A stretch of 10,518 nucleotides of DNA from assembly GCA_021818565.1 (NCBI GenBank), contig JAKATV010000012.1, positions 1 through 10,518 on the forward strand, in the 5' to 3' direction. A program made the position numbers and the translations under genes. Source of the stretch: Planctomycetota bacterium (GTDB lineage: Bacteria; Planctomycetota; Phycisphaerae; WQYP01). Shown here piece by piece: positions 1 through 6,619 of this stretch (positions are counted from its first letter, which is position 1; each line of letters opens with the position of its first letter). The notes below the pieces were generated by a model. That model was not told the origin of the DNA. It was given only the letters and a program-made list of their open reading frames with translations, and searched no databases.

Positions 1-2112
1 TACCGCGCAACGGATATTCCCATTGATAATTTCACGCTGGATTTCGACTGGAAAGACTGGGGTGCCAGTCATTACGGTGAATTTCGTTGGAATCCGGTGA
101 AGTATTCACAAGCCCTGTATACGGCCGCCAATCCCGACGCGCTGATTAACTGGACTCGACAACTGGAATGTAAAATCACCGGGATTATGAAGCCAAGGAT
201 CATCCTCTGTCCCATCAAAGGGAAGATGGAACCGGCCACCACGCAGGGGGCGTCGGCGCGAAAACTGGGAATATTTTTCCCCGGCGAAAAGCCCTTTGTG
301 GATTACATGGCACACTTAATGTCGCACAATCTTGATTTTTATAAGCCAATATGTCGGCAATGGTATTGGCACGCCACCTGGACGCACGGCTGCATGCAGC
401 ACGGAATCGTGGGCTTCTGGAATGATGAGGCGGATTTGGGGTCGCTGGGAAATTTCGAATTCCTGCACATGCAGCAGTCGCTGTATGAAGGGCAACGTCA
501 GGACTTGCCGGAAAAGCGGGTGTGGTCCATGAACCGCAATTTCTACCTGGGTTCCCAGCGCTTCGCCTATGCCACATGGTCGGGGGATATCAATTCCGGC
601 TTTGAGGTAATGCGGCTGCAAACCAAACACATGCTAAGCACCATTTCGCTGGGCCAGATGCGCTGGGCGCAAGATACCGGCGGATTTAACGGACATCCTT
701 CCCCGGAGTGTTACACGCGCTGGTTTCAATTTACCGCCGTCTGCCCGACATTGCGCACGCATTCCTCAGGTGATCCGCGGCAACCGTGGGTATTTGGCGA
801 TCAGGCTTGCGAAACCGTCAAGCTGGCCATCCGTCAGCGCTACAGTTGGTTCTTTTACGTTTATGCTCTGGAGCACGCAGCCTGTGTGGAAAGCGGTGTA
901 GGTATCGTGCGCCCCATGACCTTTGATTATCCCACTGATCCGCAGGTTGCGGACATGACGGATCAGTGGATGTTTGGCGATTGGATCATGGCCGCACCGG
1001 TGCTTGAAAAATTTGATTCAACCGGAAAAAGCGCGATTAAACGTGTGTATCTGCCCGCTGGGCAATGGTTTGATTATTTCCGCGGAGATTCCTATTCCGG
1101 CGGACAATGGATTGATTACAAACTTAATGCCGATTCGTGGATGGATTGGCCGCTGTTTATAAAGGCCGGGGCCATTATTCCCACCGCCGATCCGGTGCGA
1201 GCCATTCACACAGCGCGCCCTGAAAAAATATGTATTGACTTGTATCCGCACACGCAGAAAACCGACGGCGAATTTTACGATGACGACGGCGAATCCTATG
1301 ATTATCAGCACGGACGCTTCCACCGACAGAACATCTCCCTCGTGCGGCGCGGAACAACCACCCGGGTCGAGATTGCGCAAAACGTCGGCACATACCGAAG
1401 CACCATAAAGTATTTCATCGTACGCGTGCATGGGCAGGCGGCCTCGAGCGTGCTTGTAAATGGTGCCGCCTCCACGCATGTGGCTGATGATGCCGCATTA
1501 TCCGATATTGCAACCGGATGGTGTACCGATAAATATGTCGGAGGTGACGTAACGCTGATCAAAGTGCCCTCCGATCAACGGGTTGAAATTACGGTTCAGG
1601 GACATGAGAAAATCGCGAAAGATATTGAAGTACTCGATGCGACAGGAGCATCCCTTTCCGGTCCTTCGCCCCACACGAATTGGTTGCCTCCCACGTGGGG
1701 ATATTACAAGGACGCTCGTTTGTTTGGCGCGGCAAAAATTCAGCGCCCGGAGGTTGCAAAGGCCGTCCGCGGATCTTCTGGTGAAAATTATATTCATGGC
1801 TTTGATGCGCCGGGCACCGCCGCCACATTTTATATGGGCCGCCACACCGCTGGTTCCTACCGCGCGGCCTTCCGCGTGGCCAATGGCGATGTTGGAACCG
1901 TCAAAACCATGAGTGTGTATGTCAATGGTATTTTTGTCAGTCGATTGACCATACCTTCGCTGAAGAACTGGAACCAGTGGGAAAATGTGCCAATATATTT
2001 AAATCTTGTGGCCGGAAATAACGTCATTACGATTCGGCGCAATGAGAATGACACGGGGAAAATCCGCTTAAACAGTGTGCTTGTGCCTTATAAGCCGCAG
2101 GAACAAAGTTAA
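1..2112 (+). CDS. Glycoside hydrolase family 31 protein with C-terminal carbohydrate-binding module (5' end outside window)
   Basis: Retaining alpha-glycosidase family acting on alpha-glucosides, xylosides or related sugars; specificity cannot be read here. The frame is open from base 1 (703 residues visible), and the GTG at 97 is only an internal valine because conserved GH31 sequence (IPIDNFTLDFDWKDW) lies before it. Residue numbers are window codons. The nucleophile is probably Asp142 in GFWNDEAD, and the acid/base probably Asp225 in QDTGGF, followed by the family's LRTHSS and PWVFG segments. A beta-sandwich region follows (FYDDDGESYDY near 423-433). Residues about 555-700 form a separate CBM35/CBM6-like module, with FRVANGDVG, VYVNG, NWNQW and LVAGNNVITIRR. 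It is convergent with glyS. The nucleophile motif differs from the common WxDMNE form. The family call is firm; the substrate is unknown, and export cannot be judged without the N-terminus. Confidence 0.9.
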   Translation, partial: YRATDIPIDNFTLDFDWKDWGASHYGEFRWNPVKYSQALYTAANPDALINWTRQLECKITGIMKPRIILCPIKGKMEPATTQGASARKLGIFFPGEKPFVDYMAHLMSHNLDFYKPICRQWYWHATWTHGCMQHGIVGFWNDEADLGSLGNFEFLHMQQSLYEGQRQDLPEKRVWSMNRNFYLGSQRFAYATWSGDINSGFEVMRLQTKHMLSTISLGQMRWAQDTGGFNGHPSPECYTRWFQFTAVCPTLRTHSSGDPRQPWVFGDQACETVKLAIRQRYSWFFYVYALEHAACVESGVGIVRPMTFDYPTDPQVADMTDQWMFGDWIMAAPVLEKFDSTGKSAIKRVYLPAGQWFDYFRGDSYSGGQWIDYKLNADSWMDWPLFIKAGAIIPTADPVRAIHTARPEKICIDLYPHTQKTDGEFYDDDGESYDYQHGRFHRQNISLVRRGTTTRVEIAQNVGTYRSTIKYFIVRVHGQAASSVLVNGAASTHVADDAALSDIATGWCTDKYVGGDVTLIKVPSDQRVEITVQGHEKIAKDIEVLDATGASLSGPSPHTNWLPPTWGYYKDARLFGAAKIQRPEVAKAVRGSSGENYIHGFDAPGTAATFYMGRHTAGSYRAAFRVANGDVGTVKTMSVYVNGIFVSRLTIPSLKNWNQWENVPIYLNLVAGNNVITIRRNENDTGKIRLNSVLVPYKPQEQS

Positions 2113-2231
2113 TATATTTCATATTATCGTGAGTAATCAACGCCTTCAGGTATTTTCCCGCAGGTGCCGAGGGGGGGACAATCGCACGTTGGGCGGTTGG
2201 AGATAAATTATCCATGTTTTATTCGCGGCAA

Positions 2232-2338
2232 TAAAAAAACCAGGCTGGCGGCCCGAAGGAACGCCAGCCTGGGGAGGGAGAGAGAGAGCAAGATTGGTGT
2301 TACATCAGCTATTCGCTGATCAATATTCACTTAACACT
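2232..2338 (-). ncRNA. Candidate small RNA with CCUCC-containing pyrimidine tract
   Basis: Predicted from the bases alone; I do not recognise a known RNA family. On the minus strand a promoter (-35 at 2372-2367, -10 at 2350-2345) predicts a start near 2338. The RNA would open with a stem-loop. Its outer stem is GTGTTA (2337-2332) with TAACAC (2302-2297). Its inner stem is ATCAGC (2320-2315) with GCTGAT (2309-2304), closing the loop GAATA. An 11-nt bulge lies on the 5' side and one base on the 3' side. After a short linker comes a 16-nt pure C/U run (2288-2273) ending CCCTCC, then the terminator hairpin and seven T. Start point, folded domain, open tract and terminator all fit one transcript of about 107 nt. 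The CCUCC element matches the 16S anti-Shine-Dalgarno core, so it could mask GGAGG ribosome-binding sites of target mRNAs (inference). No reading frame is apparent. The alternative is structured 3' UTR of glyS. Confidence 0.55.
2233..2272 (-). terminator. Strong intrinsic terminator (minus strand)
   Basis: A perfect 11-bp inverted repeat, CCAGGCTGGCG (2240-2250) and CGCCAGCCTGG (2262-2272), surrounds an 11-nt loop. Read on the minus strand it is followed at once by seven T (2239-2233). The plus-strand side of the hairpin is followed by G/A-rich sequence with no T-run, so it works for minus-strand transcripts only. It would end the candidate small RNA and any read-through from glyS, whose stop lies about 200 nt upstream. 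Confidence 0.88.
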
Positions 2339-2344
2339 CTATAT

Positions 2345-2401
2345 ATCGTAGCATCCTCTTATAAAACTTCAACTCTTTTTTCAATATTTTTTTATTTTTT
2401 T
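2345..2401 (-). promoter_or_regulatory. Promoter with A-tract UP-like element for the candidate small RNA
   Basis: On the minus strand TTGAAG (2372-2367) and TACGAT (2350-2345) are separated by 16 nt, each matching four of six sigma-70 consensus bases. Directly upstream are three A-runs of 6, 7 and 7 (2381-2376, 2393-2387, 2401-2395) in a very AT-rich block. They lie where an UP element would contact the RNA polymerase alpha subunits. The predicted start (about 2338) coincides with the first base pair of a stem-loop, which supports the call. Confidence 0.5.
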
Positions 2402-2468
2402 CTAAATGGTCCGTAGCAAATGACCTATAAAATATGACAGAAAGGCATAAAAAAGCGATTTTCCTTGA

Positions 2469-4115
2469 TTATTCGCTGATTTTGTCCGCCAAAAACTCTT
2501 TTACACTTTCTATAGACAATCGCTGTTGTTGCAACGTATCCCGGTCACGCACGGTCACGGTTTGATCAGCAAGCGTCTGCGTATCAATGGTAAAGCAGAA
2601 AGGCGTGCCTGCTTCGTCCATCCGCGCATAGCGCTTACCAATGTTTTGTTTTACGTCAAACTGAATATTCCACGTCTGACGCAAATCCATATAAAGCTTT
2701 TCGGCAATATCAGGCATGCCTTCTTTATCCACCAATGGGAATATTGCCGCCTTGATAGGGGCCATGCGCGGGTGAAATTTCATCACCACGCCGCTGGGCC
2801 GATCCGGATCATCATGGTACGCTTCGCACAACAACGCTAAGGTGCCGCGGTCGGCTCCCGCTGAGGGCTCAATAACGTGGGGGAAGTAGCGTTCGTTGCG
2901 CTCCTGGTCGAAGTATTTGAGTTTATCACCGAGGCCGGAAAATTCCGCATGCTGCCGCAGATCAAAATCCGTGCGATGCGCCACGCCCTCAAGTTCGCCA
3001 AAGCCGGGATCAGTAAATGGAAAGCGATATTCAATATCGCTGGTGCCCGCGCCGTCCTTGGCATAATGCGCCAACTCGTCCCGATCATGTTCCCGGAGTT
3101 GCAAATTACCGCTGGTTAAACCGATACCCTGCCACCATTGGAAACGCCAGTCTCTCCACCAGGTGTACCATTCCTTGGCGGTGGAGGGATGCACAAAAAA
3201 TTCAATTTCCATTTGTTCAAATTCACGCGAACGGAAGGTAAAATTCCGCGGGGTAACTTCATTGCGGAACGCTTTGCCGATTTGCGCGATGCCGAAAGGA
3301 ATCTTAACGCGTGAGGTATCCGTAACGTTGCGGAAGTTGGCAAAAATTCCCTGCGCGGTTTCCGGACGCAGATACGTCATTGATGCGTCATCATGCACCG
3401 CGCCGGTATGGGTTTGCAGCATAAGATTAAACTGCCGCGGTTCCGTCAGCGCCCCGGCCTTTTGCGAAAAGGGCGATGGAATGGCCGCCGGATTTTGCCG
3501 CAGCAAGGTCGAATTTAACGGAGCGATCATACCCACGACTTCCTGCCCTCGCTGTTCCAGCAGCACCTGGTCGCTGCCGCTCTCCCGGATGCGCAGACTG
3601 GAGTTGGCGTCTTTCAACAGTTTTTTTCCCTGCTTATCGAATATCTCCGCCGCTTCGCCCGCTGACGCGGCGATCATGGTAACAACGGGTATTTGCCCCG
3701 CCGCAATGGCGGTTCCCAACTGCTGGCGGGAAAGTTCCTGGGTTTCCGCAACCGGCCCGGTAAATAGGCCGCAGAGATGATCCGCCCGGAACCGCTGTTT
3801 CGTTTCTTTGTCGTCCACCATGGGGTCATTAAAGCCGGTGGCATGGCCGGAGGCTTCCCATACCCGCCGATTCATAATAATAGAGCAGTCCAGACCCACC
3901 ATTTCAATGATATGGCCGTCCGGTCCTTTCGGGGCGCAGCGCACCACATCATGCCACCAGGCTTCTTTCAGATTGCGTTTGAGTTCCACGCCCAGTGGGC
4001 CGTAATCCCAAAAGCCGTTGATGCCCCCGTAAATTTCGGAGGATTGAAATACAAATCCGCGGCGGCGGCACAGCGCGACAATTTTTTCCATTTTGCTGTT
4101 AGATGTATCAGCCAT
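2469..4115 (-). CDS. glyS: Glycyl-tRNA synthetase, single-chain class II type
   Basis: Charges tRNA-Gly with glycine in the cytoplasm as a presumed homodimer; it is the eukaryote/archaea/Thermus-like form, not the alpha2-beta2 form. The 548 residues start with the family N-terminus (RRRGFVFQSSEIYGG, about 18-32; WDYGPLG). Class II motif 2 is FRNEVTPRNF (283-292), glycine-enzyme signatures include RPETAQGIF (250-258) and ELEGVAHRTDFDL (374-386), and motif 3 is PSAGADRGTLALL (417-429). An anticodon-binding domain fills about 445-548 (PRMAPIKAAIFPL, NIGKRYARMDEAGTPF). The ATG at 4115 has GAGGA (4126-4122) six bases upstream. Residues about 116-220 are an insertion where many homologues have zinc-type CxxC pairs; here VDDKETKQ and PSPFSQKA carry no cysteine. 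It lies 119 nt downstream of nuoH on the same strand with no clear terminator between them, so co-transcription is possible. The assignment is secure. Confidence 0.96.
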   Translation of the reverse strand: MADTSNSKMEKIVALCRRRGFVFQSSEIYGGINGFWDYGPLGVELKRNLKEAWWHDVVRCAPKGPDGHIIEMVGLDCSIIMNRRVWEASGHATGFNDPMVDDKETKQRFRADHLCGLFTGPVAETQELSRQQLGTAIAAGQIPVVTMIAASAGEAAEIFDKQGKKLLKDANSSLRIRESGSDQVLLEQRGQEVVGMIAPLNSTLLRQNPAAIPSPFSQKAGALTEPRQFNLMLQTHTGAVHDDASMTYLRPETAQGIFANFRNVTDTSRVKIPFGIAQIGKAFRNEVTPRNFTFRSREFEQMEIEFFVHPSTAKEWYTWWRDWRFQWWQGIGLTSGNLQLREHDRDELAHYAKDGAGTSDIEYRFPFTDPGFGELEGVAHRTDFDLRQHAEFSGLGDKLKYFDQERNERYFPHVIEPSAGADRGTLALLCEAYHDDPDRPSGVVMKFHPRMAPIKAAIFPLVDKEGMPDIAEKLYMDLRQTWNIQFDVKQNIGKRYARMDEAGTPFCFTIDTQTLADQTVTVRDRDTLQQQRLSIESVKEFLADKISE

Positions 4116-4234
4116 ATTAATTCCTCAAATATTTGCAAAACAGCGTTGCCGGCAAGATCTGCCATTGCGTAGAGCCGCAAAAATTTCATCAGAACAGCTT
4201 GGCGACTTCCCTGATCCGTCCCGTTTCATCAGGC

Positions 4235-5521
4235 TTACGATTCGATCACGATTTCAGGCACCGGACGTTTGGTCGGATTGTACCGGCTGTTGGGCACGGC
4301 CATGCGCCGGTTGGTGGGTTCACCCGGCAACACCTGACTTAAAAAGGCCACAGCCACCAACAGGAAAATATTACCCAACAGCAGCCACCAGCGGTTTTCA
4401 AGAATCCCGGCCCGGCGGAAATACACAAACGCCGCGGATTCAAGAAATGTTCCCAGAGACAACGGAATCATGCCACGCCACGCCAGGTTCATAAGCTGGT
4501 CAAAGCGGAAACGCGGCAAAGTCCAGCGTACCCACATGTAGAAGAACAAAAACGCGATCACCTTGCCCCAGAAAACCACAAACTTCAGCAACGCCCCCAG
4601 CCAACCCGTGGCAACCGGCTGCGCACCGTGATACAGAATCAGATCAATATACGGCAGATGCCACCCGCCCAGGAACAGGGCCACCGCCACGGCGGATCCG
4701 GTGATCATGGCACTGTATTCGGCAAGGAAAAACAAGGCGAATTTCATGGAAGAGTATTCGGTGTGATAGCCGCCGACAAGTTCCTGTTCGCACTCGGCCA
4801 AATCAAACGGGGTGCGGTTTGATTCCGCAAAAATACAGGCGACAAACATGATAAACGCCGCCGGCTGGATAAAAATATTCCAGGCTGGGAGGAATTTAAA
4901 AACCGAAAAGTAAGAGGCCTGATCCGTGATAATCGGATCCAGCCGTAACGTGCCCGCCACCACCGCCACGGAAATCAACGACAAAAACAATGGAATTTCA
5001 TAACTGACCATCTGTGCCGTCGCGCGCAAACCACCGAGGAAGCTCCATTTGCTCCCCGATGCCCAGCCGGCCAGTACCACGCCATAAACCGAAAGGGATG
5101 CCACGGCAATAACAAACAAAACGCCGATCTGCGGATTGGCCACCATGACATGGAAATTTTTTGGAAATGCCCATCCACCGATCAGCGGAATCCAACCGGG
5201 CAACGCCGTCCCTTTGGCAATTACGCCGCCCCATGGAATAACGGCAAATCCACATAATGCCGGGGCAATAATAATCATGGGAGCCAGGATAAAAAGGAAC
5301 CGATCCGCATTGGCCGGCATGAATTCCTCTTTTAGGATGAACTTCACGCCATCCGCCAGCGGCTGCATCAAGCCCTGCGGCCCGACGCGATTGGGGCCAA
5401 TACGGTCTTGAATCCAGGACGCAGTCTTACGCTCCAGTAGAATCAAATAGGCAATCAGACCTGTGCTGATACCGACCATGGCCAGTGTGAAAATCAGATG
5501 TGCAATAAAAACGCCCAGCAT
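4235..5521 (-). CDS. nuoH: NADH-quinone oxidoreductase subunit H (complex I, ND1 homologue)
   Basis: Integral membrane subunit of respiratory complex I that helps form the quinone-binding cavity at the junction with the peripheral arm. The 428 residues include the family signatures LLERKTASWIQDRIGPNRVGPQG (28-50), GLRATAQMVSYEIPL (164-178) and the conserved acidic loop ESNRTPFDLAECEQELVGGYHTEYS (233-257), plus about eight or nine hydrophobic spans. FYMWVRWTLPRFRFDQLM near 327-344 is also typical. I prefer the ATG at 5521: GGAG lies at 5530-5527 with a 5-nt spacer. The ATG at 5542 lacks a Shine-Dalgarno and would sit about five bases from the predicted transcription start. No other nuo gene is in the window. 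A divergent response regulator precedes it and glyS follows, so it lies outside the usual nuoG-nuoH-nuoI arrangement. Family call secure; start moderately sure. Confidence 0.95.
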   Translation of the reverse strand: MLGVFIAHLIFTLAMVGISTGLIAYLILLERKTASWIQDRIGPNRVGPQGLMQPLADGVKFILKEEFMPANADRFLFILAPMIIIAPALCGFAVIPWGGVIAKGTALPGWIPLIGGWAFPKNFHVMVANPQIGVLFVIAVASLSVYGVVLAGWASGSKWSFLGGLRATAQMVSYEIPLFLSLISVAVVAGTLRLDPIITDQASYFSVFKFLPAWNIFIQPAAFIMFVACIFAESNRTPFDLAECEQELVGGYHTEYSSMKFALFFLAEYSAMITGSAVAVALFLGGWHLPYIDLILYHGAQPVATGWLGALLKFVVFWGKVIAFLFFYMWVRWTLPRFRFDQLMNLAWRGMIPLSLGTFLESAAFVYFRRAGILENRWWLLLGNIFLLVAVAFLSQVLPGEPTNRRMAVPNSRYNPTKRPVPEIVIES

Positions 5522-5526
5522 GTTGG

Positions 5527-5530
5527 CTCC
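5527..5530 (-). promoter_or_regulatory. Ribosome-binding site deciding the nuoH start
   Basis: GGAG on the minus strand lies five bases before the ATG at 5521. The alternative upstream starts (ATG at 5542, TTG at 5545) are preceded by T-rich sequence with no purine-rich site, so this motif favours 5521. Confidence 0.6.
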
Positions 5531-5553
5531 AAGGCAACCCATCAAAACGACGT

Positions 5554-5581
5554 ATCATAGCCAAAAGGCCGGAGTTCTCAA
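5554..5581 (-). promoter_or_regulatory. Sigma-70-type promoter for nuoH
   Basis: On the minus strand TTGAGA (5581-5576) and TATGAT (5559-5554) are 16 nt apart, each matching five of six consensus bases. The predicted start near 5547 leaves a leader of about 26 nt to the ATG at 5521 and includes its Shine-Dalgarno. It would drive nuoH and possibly glyS. Confidence 0.6.
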
Positions 5582-5791
5582 GCCAAGGACCCGATTTCAG
5601 GCCGAATTTCCAACGCGCCACCAACCACCATCCGTGCCGCGGCTCAATGCGGCAGCGTTGAGTTATTCGCACAATACGCTGTGATGACACCACGAGGTGT
5701 GCTCTGTCGCGGTTGGCACGGTGCTTGCCCCGGCGGAGTCACGCTCGCGGCATATTGGGCGTTAGATGATTTGACGAAACTTGTTAGGCCG

Positions 5792-5797
5792 GGTGAG
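5792..5797 (+). promoter_or_regulatory. Ribosome-binding site deciding the response regulator start
   Basis: GGTGAG sits nine bases before ATG 5807. It supports the 233-residue form over the longer frame beginning at 5681, where no comparable site is seen and the added residues are unlike a receiver domain. Confidence 0.5.
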
Positions 5798-5806
5798 ATA
5801 GTTTTT

Positions 5807-6508
5807 ATGGTGTCCGCCGGTGCGTTAATTCTGGTTATTGAAGATGAGCCGCCGATTCGGCGATTTCTGCGAATTGCTCTGGAGGGCCAGGGCTATCGCG
5901 TCTTGGAAGGGGCGACGGCGGCGGAGGGAATGCGGCAGTTCGGGCAGGATGTTCCAGAGGCCATTATTCTTGATTTGGGTCTGCCGGATCGTGATGGCGT
6001 AGGCTTAATTAAAGATTTCAGGCAACTGTCCCAATTGCCGATCATCATCGTGTCAGCGCGTGGACAGGAGCAGGGTAAAATCGCTGCTTTGGATGCCGGT
6101 GCCGACGATTATCTCACCAAGCCTTTCGGGGTGGGCGAACTTTTAGCGCGCCTGCGGGTAGCATTACGCCGGGCCTCCAACAGTTTGCAACCGGACCGCG
6201 GCGTGTTGGCGGTGGGGGATATAAGCATCAATCTGGATTCGCGCCAAGTAACGGTAGCTGGAAAGGTTGTGCATTTAACCCCTCATGAATATCGCCTGTT
6301 ATCCGTGCTTCTGCGGAATGCCGGCAAAGTCATGACGCATAAGCAACTCCTAAAGGAAACCTGGGGCACCGGGTACGCATTTGAAACCCATTACGTGCGG
6401 GTGTATATGAATCAACTGCGCAAAAAGCTGGAACCGGATCAGTCCCAGCCAAAATATATTCACACCGAAACCGGCGTCGGCTACCGCTTTTATTTGCCGC
6501 CGGAGTAG
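5807..6508 (+). CDS. OmpR/PhoB-family response regulator, KdpE-like
   Basis: Two-component DNA-binding regulator, phosphorylated by a histidine kinase not present here. The 233 residues start at ATG 5807, preceded by GGTGAG (5792-5797). The frame is open further upstream (to 5681), but those extra 42 residues look non-conserved and the receiver domain begins right after this ATG. The receiver (about 6-120) shows the acidic pocket E12-D13, phospho-acceptor Asp56 in ILDLGLPD, Ser83 and Lys105 in LTKPFG. A winged-helix domain fills about 135-233, ending HTETGVGYRFYLPPE. Sequence flavour (EDEPPIRRFLR, DADDYLTKPF-like segment) is closest to KdpE, which controls the Kdp potassium pump in other bacteria, but no kdpFABC or kdpD lies nearby. 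It is divergent from nuoH and 111 nt upstream of the iron permease, which has its own promoter. Family certain; the KdpE identity is only likely. Confidence 0.93.
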   Translation: MVSAGALILVIEDEPPIRRFLRIALEGQGYRVLEGATAAEGMRQFGQDVPEAIILDLGLPDRDGVGLIKDFRQLSQLPIIIVSARGQEQGKIAALDAGADDYLTKPFGVGELLARLRVALRRASNSLQPDRGVLAVGDISINLDSRQVTVAGKVVHLTPHEYRLLSVLLRNAGKVMTHKQLLKETWGTGYAFETHYVRVYMNQLRKKLEPDQSQPKYIHTETGVGYRFYLPPE

Positions 6509-6535
6509 TCGCTCTTGCGCCGTGGTCAGTTCTAA

Positions 6536-6564
6536 TTGACAGTGCGGCAGAACCGCGATATTAT
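6536..6564 (+). promoter_or_regulatory. Near-consensus sigma-70 promoter for the iron permease
   Basis: TTGACA (6536-6541, six of six) and TATTAT (6559-6564, five of six) are separated by exactly 17 nt. The predicted start is near 6571. The spacer holds a small inverted repeat, GCGG-N5-CCGC (6544-6556). Two Fur-like operators lie just downstream of the predicted start. This makes the permease a separate transcription unit from the response regulator gene. Confidence 0.75.
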
Positions 6565-6576
6565 TTGCCTTATTAA

Positions 6577-6593
6577 TTGAGATTGATTCTCAA
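6577..6593 (+). promoter_or_regulatory. Fur-box-like operator, copy 1
   Basis: TTGAGA-TTGAT-TCTCAA is an inverted repeat closely resembling the TGAGAATnATTCTCA form of Fur (ferric uptake regulator) sites. It lies from about +7 to +23 of the predicted transcript, where a bound repressor would block elongation or open-complex formation. Ahead of an iron permease gene, iron-responsive repression is the natural reading (inference). Confidence 0.65.
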
Positions 6594-6601
6594 CTAGAAA
6601 A

Positions 6602-6618
6602 TTGAGACACATTCTCAA
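6602..6618 (+). promoter_or_regulatory. Fur-box-like operator, copy 2
   Basis: TTGAGA-CACAT-TCTCAA has arms identical to copy 1 and is placed exactly 25 bp further on. With flanking bases the arms extend to seven (ATTGAGA/TCTCAAT). It ends one base before the ATG at 6620. Arms are kept while the centre differs, as expected for a protein-binding site. It overlaps a possible TTG start at 6602, which argues against that start. Confidence 0.65.
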
Positions 6619-6619
6619 T

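Noticed and set aside
97..99. GTG as the start of the GH31 gene
   Set aside because: Conserved GH31 sequence is in frame before it and no stop occurs back to base 1, so the gene begins upstream of the window.
1018..1479. 153-codon minus-strand frame within the GH31 gene
   Set aside because: Antisense shadow of conserved GH31 coding sequence with no domain or ribosome-binding site.
2233..2288. Plus-strand leader with a GGGAGGGAG ribosome-binding site
   Set aside because: No start codon with a usable reading frame follows on the plus strand, and the T-run orientation fits only the minus strand.
3163..3780. 205-codon plus-strand reading frame across glyS
   Set aside because: It lies entirely antisense to well-conserved synthetase sequence, has no recognisable motif, and is explained by the codon structure of glyS.
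4210..4233. Inverted repeat CCTGAT/ATCAGG after nuoH as a terminator
   Set aside because: Only 6 bp with a 12-nt loop and no T-run on the minus strand, so it is not a convincing stop between nuoH and glyS.
5658..5685. TTGAGT...TGTGAT as a promoter for the response regulator
   Set aside because: Only four of six matches in each box, and it would give a leader over 110 nt; too weak to list.
5687..5700. Small hairpin ACACC-ACGA-GGTGT upstream of the response regulator
   Set aside because: A five-bp stem of this size is expected by chance and has no supporting context.
5681..5806. 42-residue N-terminal extension of the response regulator
   Set aside because: The receiver domain begins after ATG 5807, which has a ribosome-binding site; the extension has arginine/glycine/tryptophan-rich, non-conserved composition.
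6602..6604. TTG start for the iron permease
   Set aside because: It falls on the first bases of the second Fur-like palindrome and has no Shine-Dalgarno.
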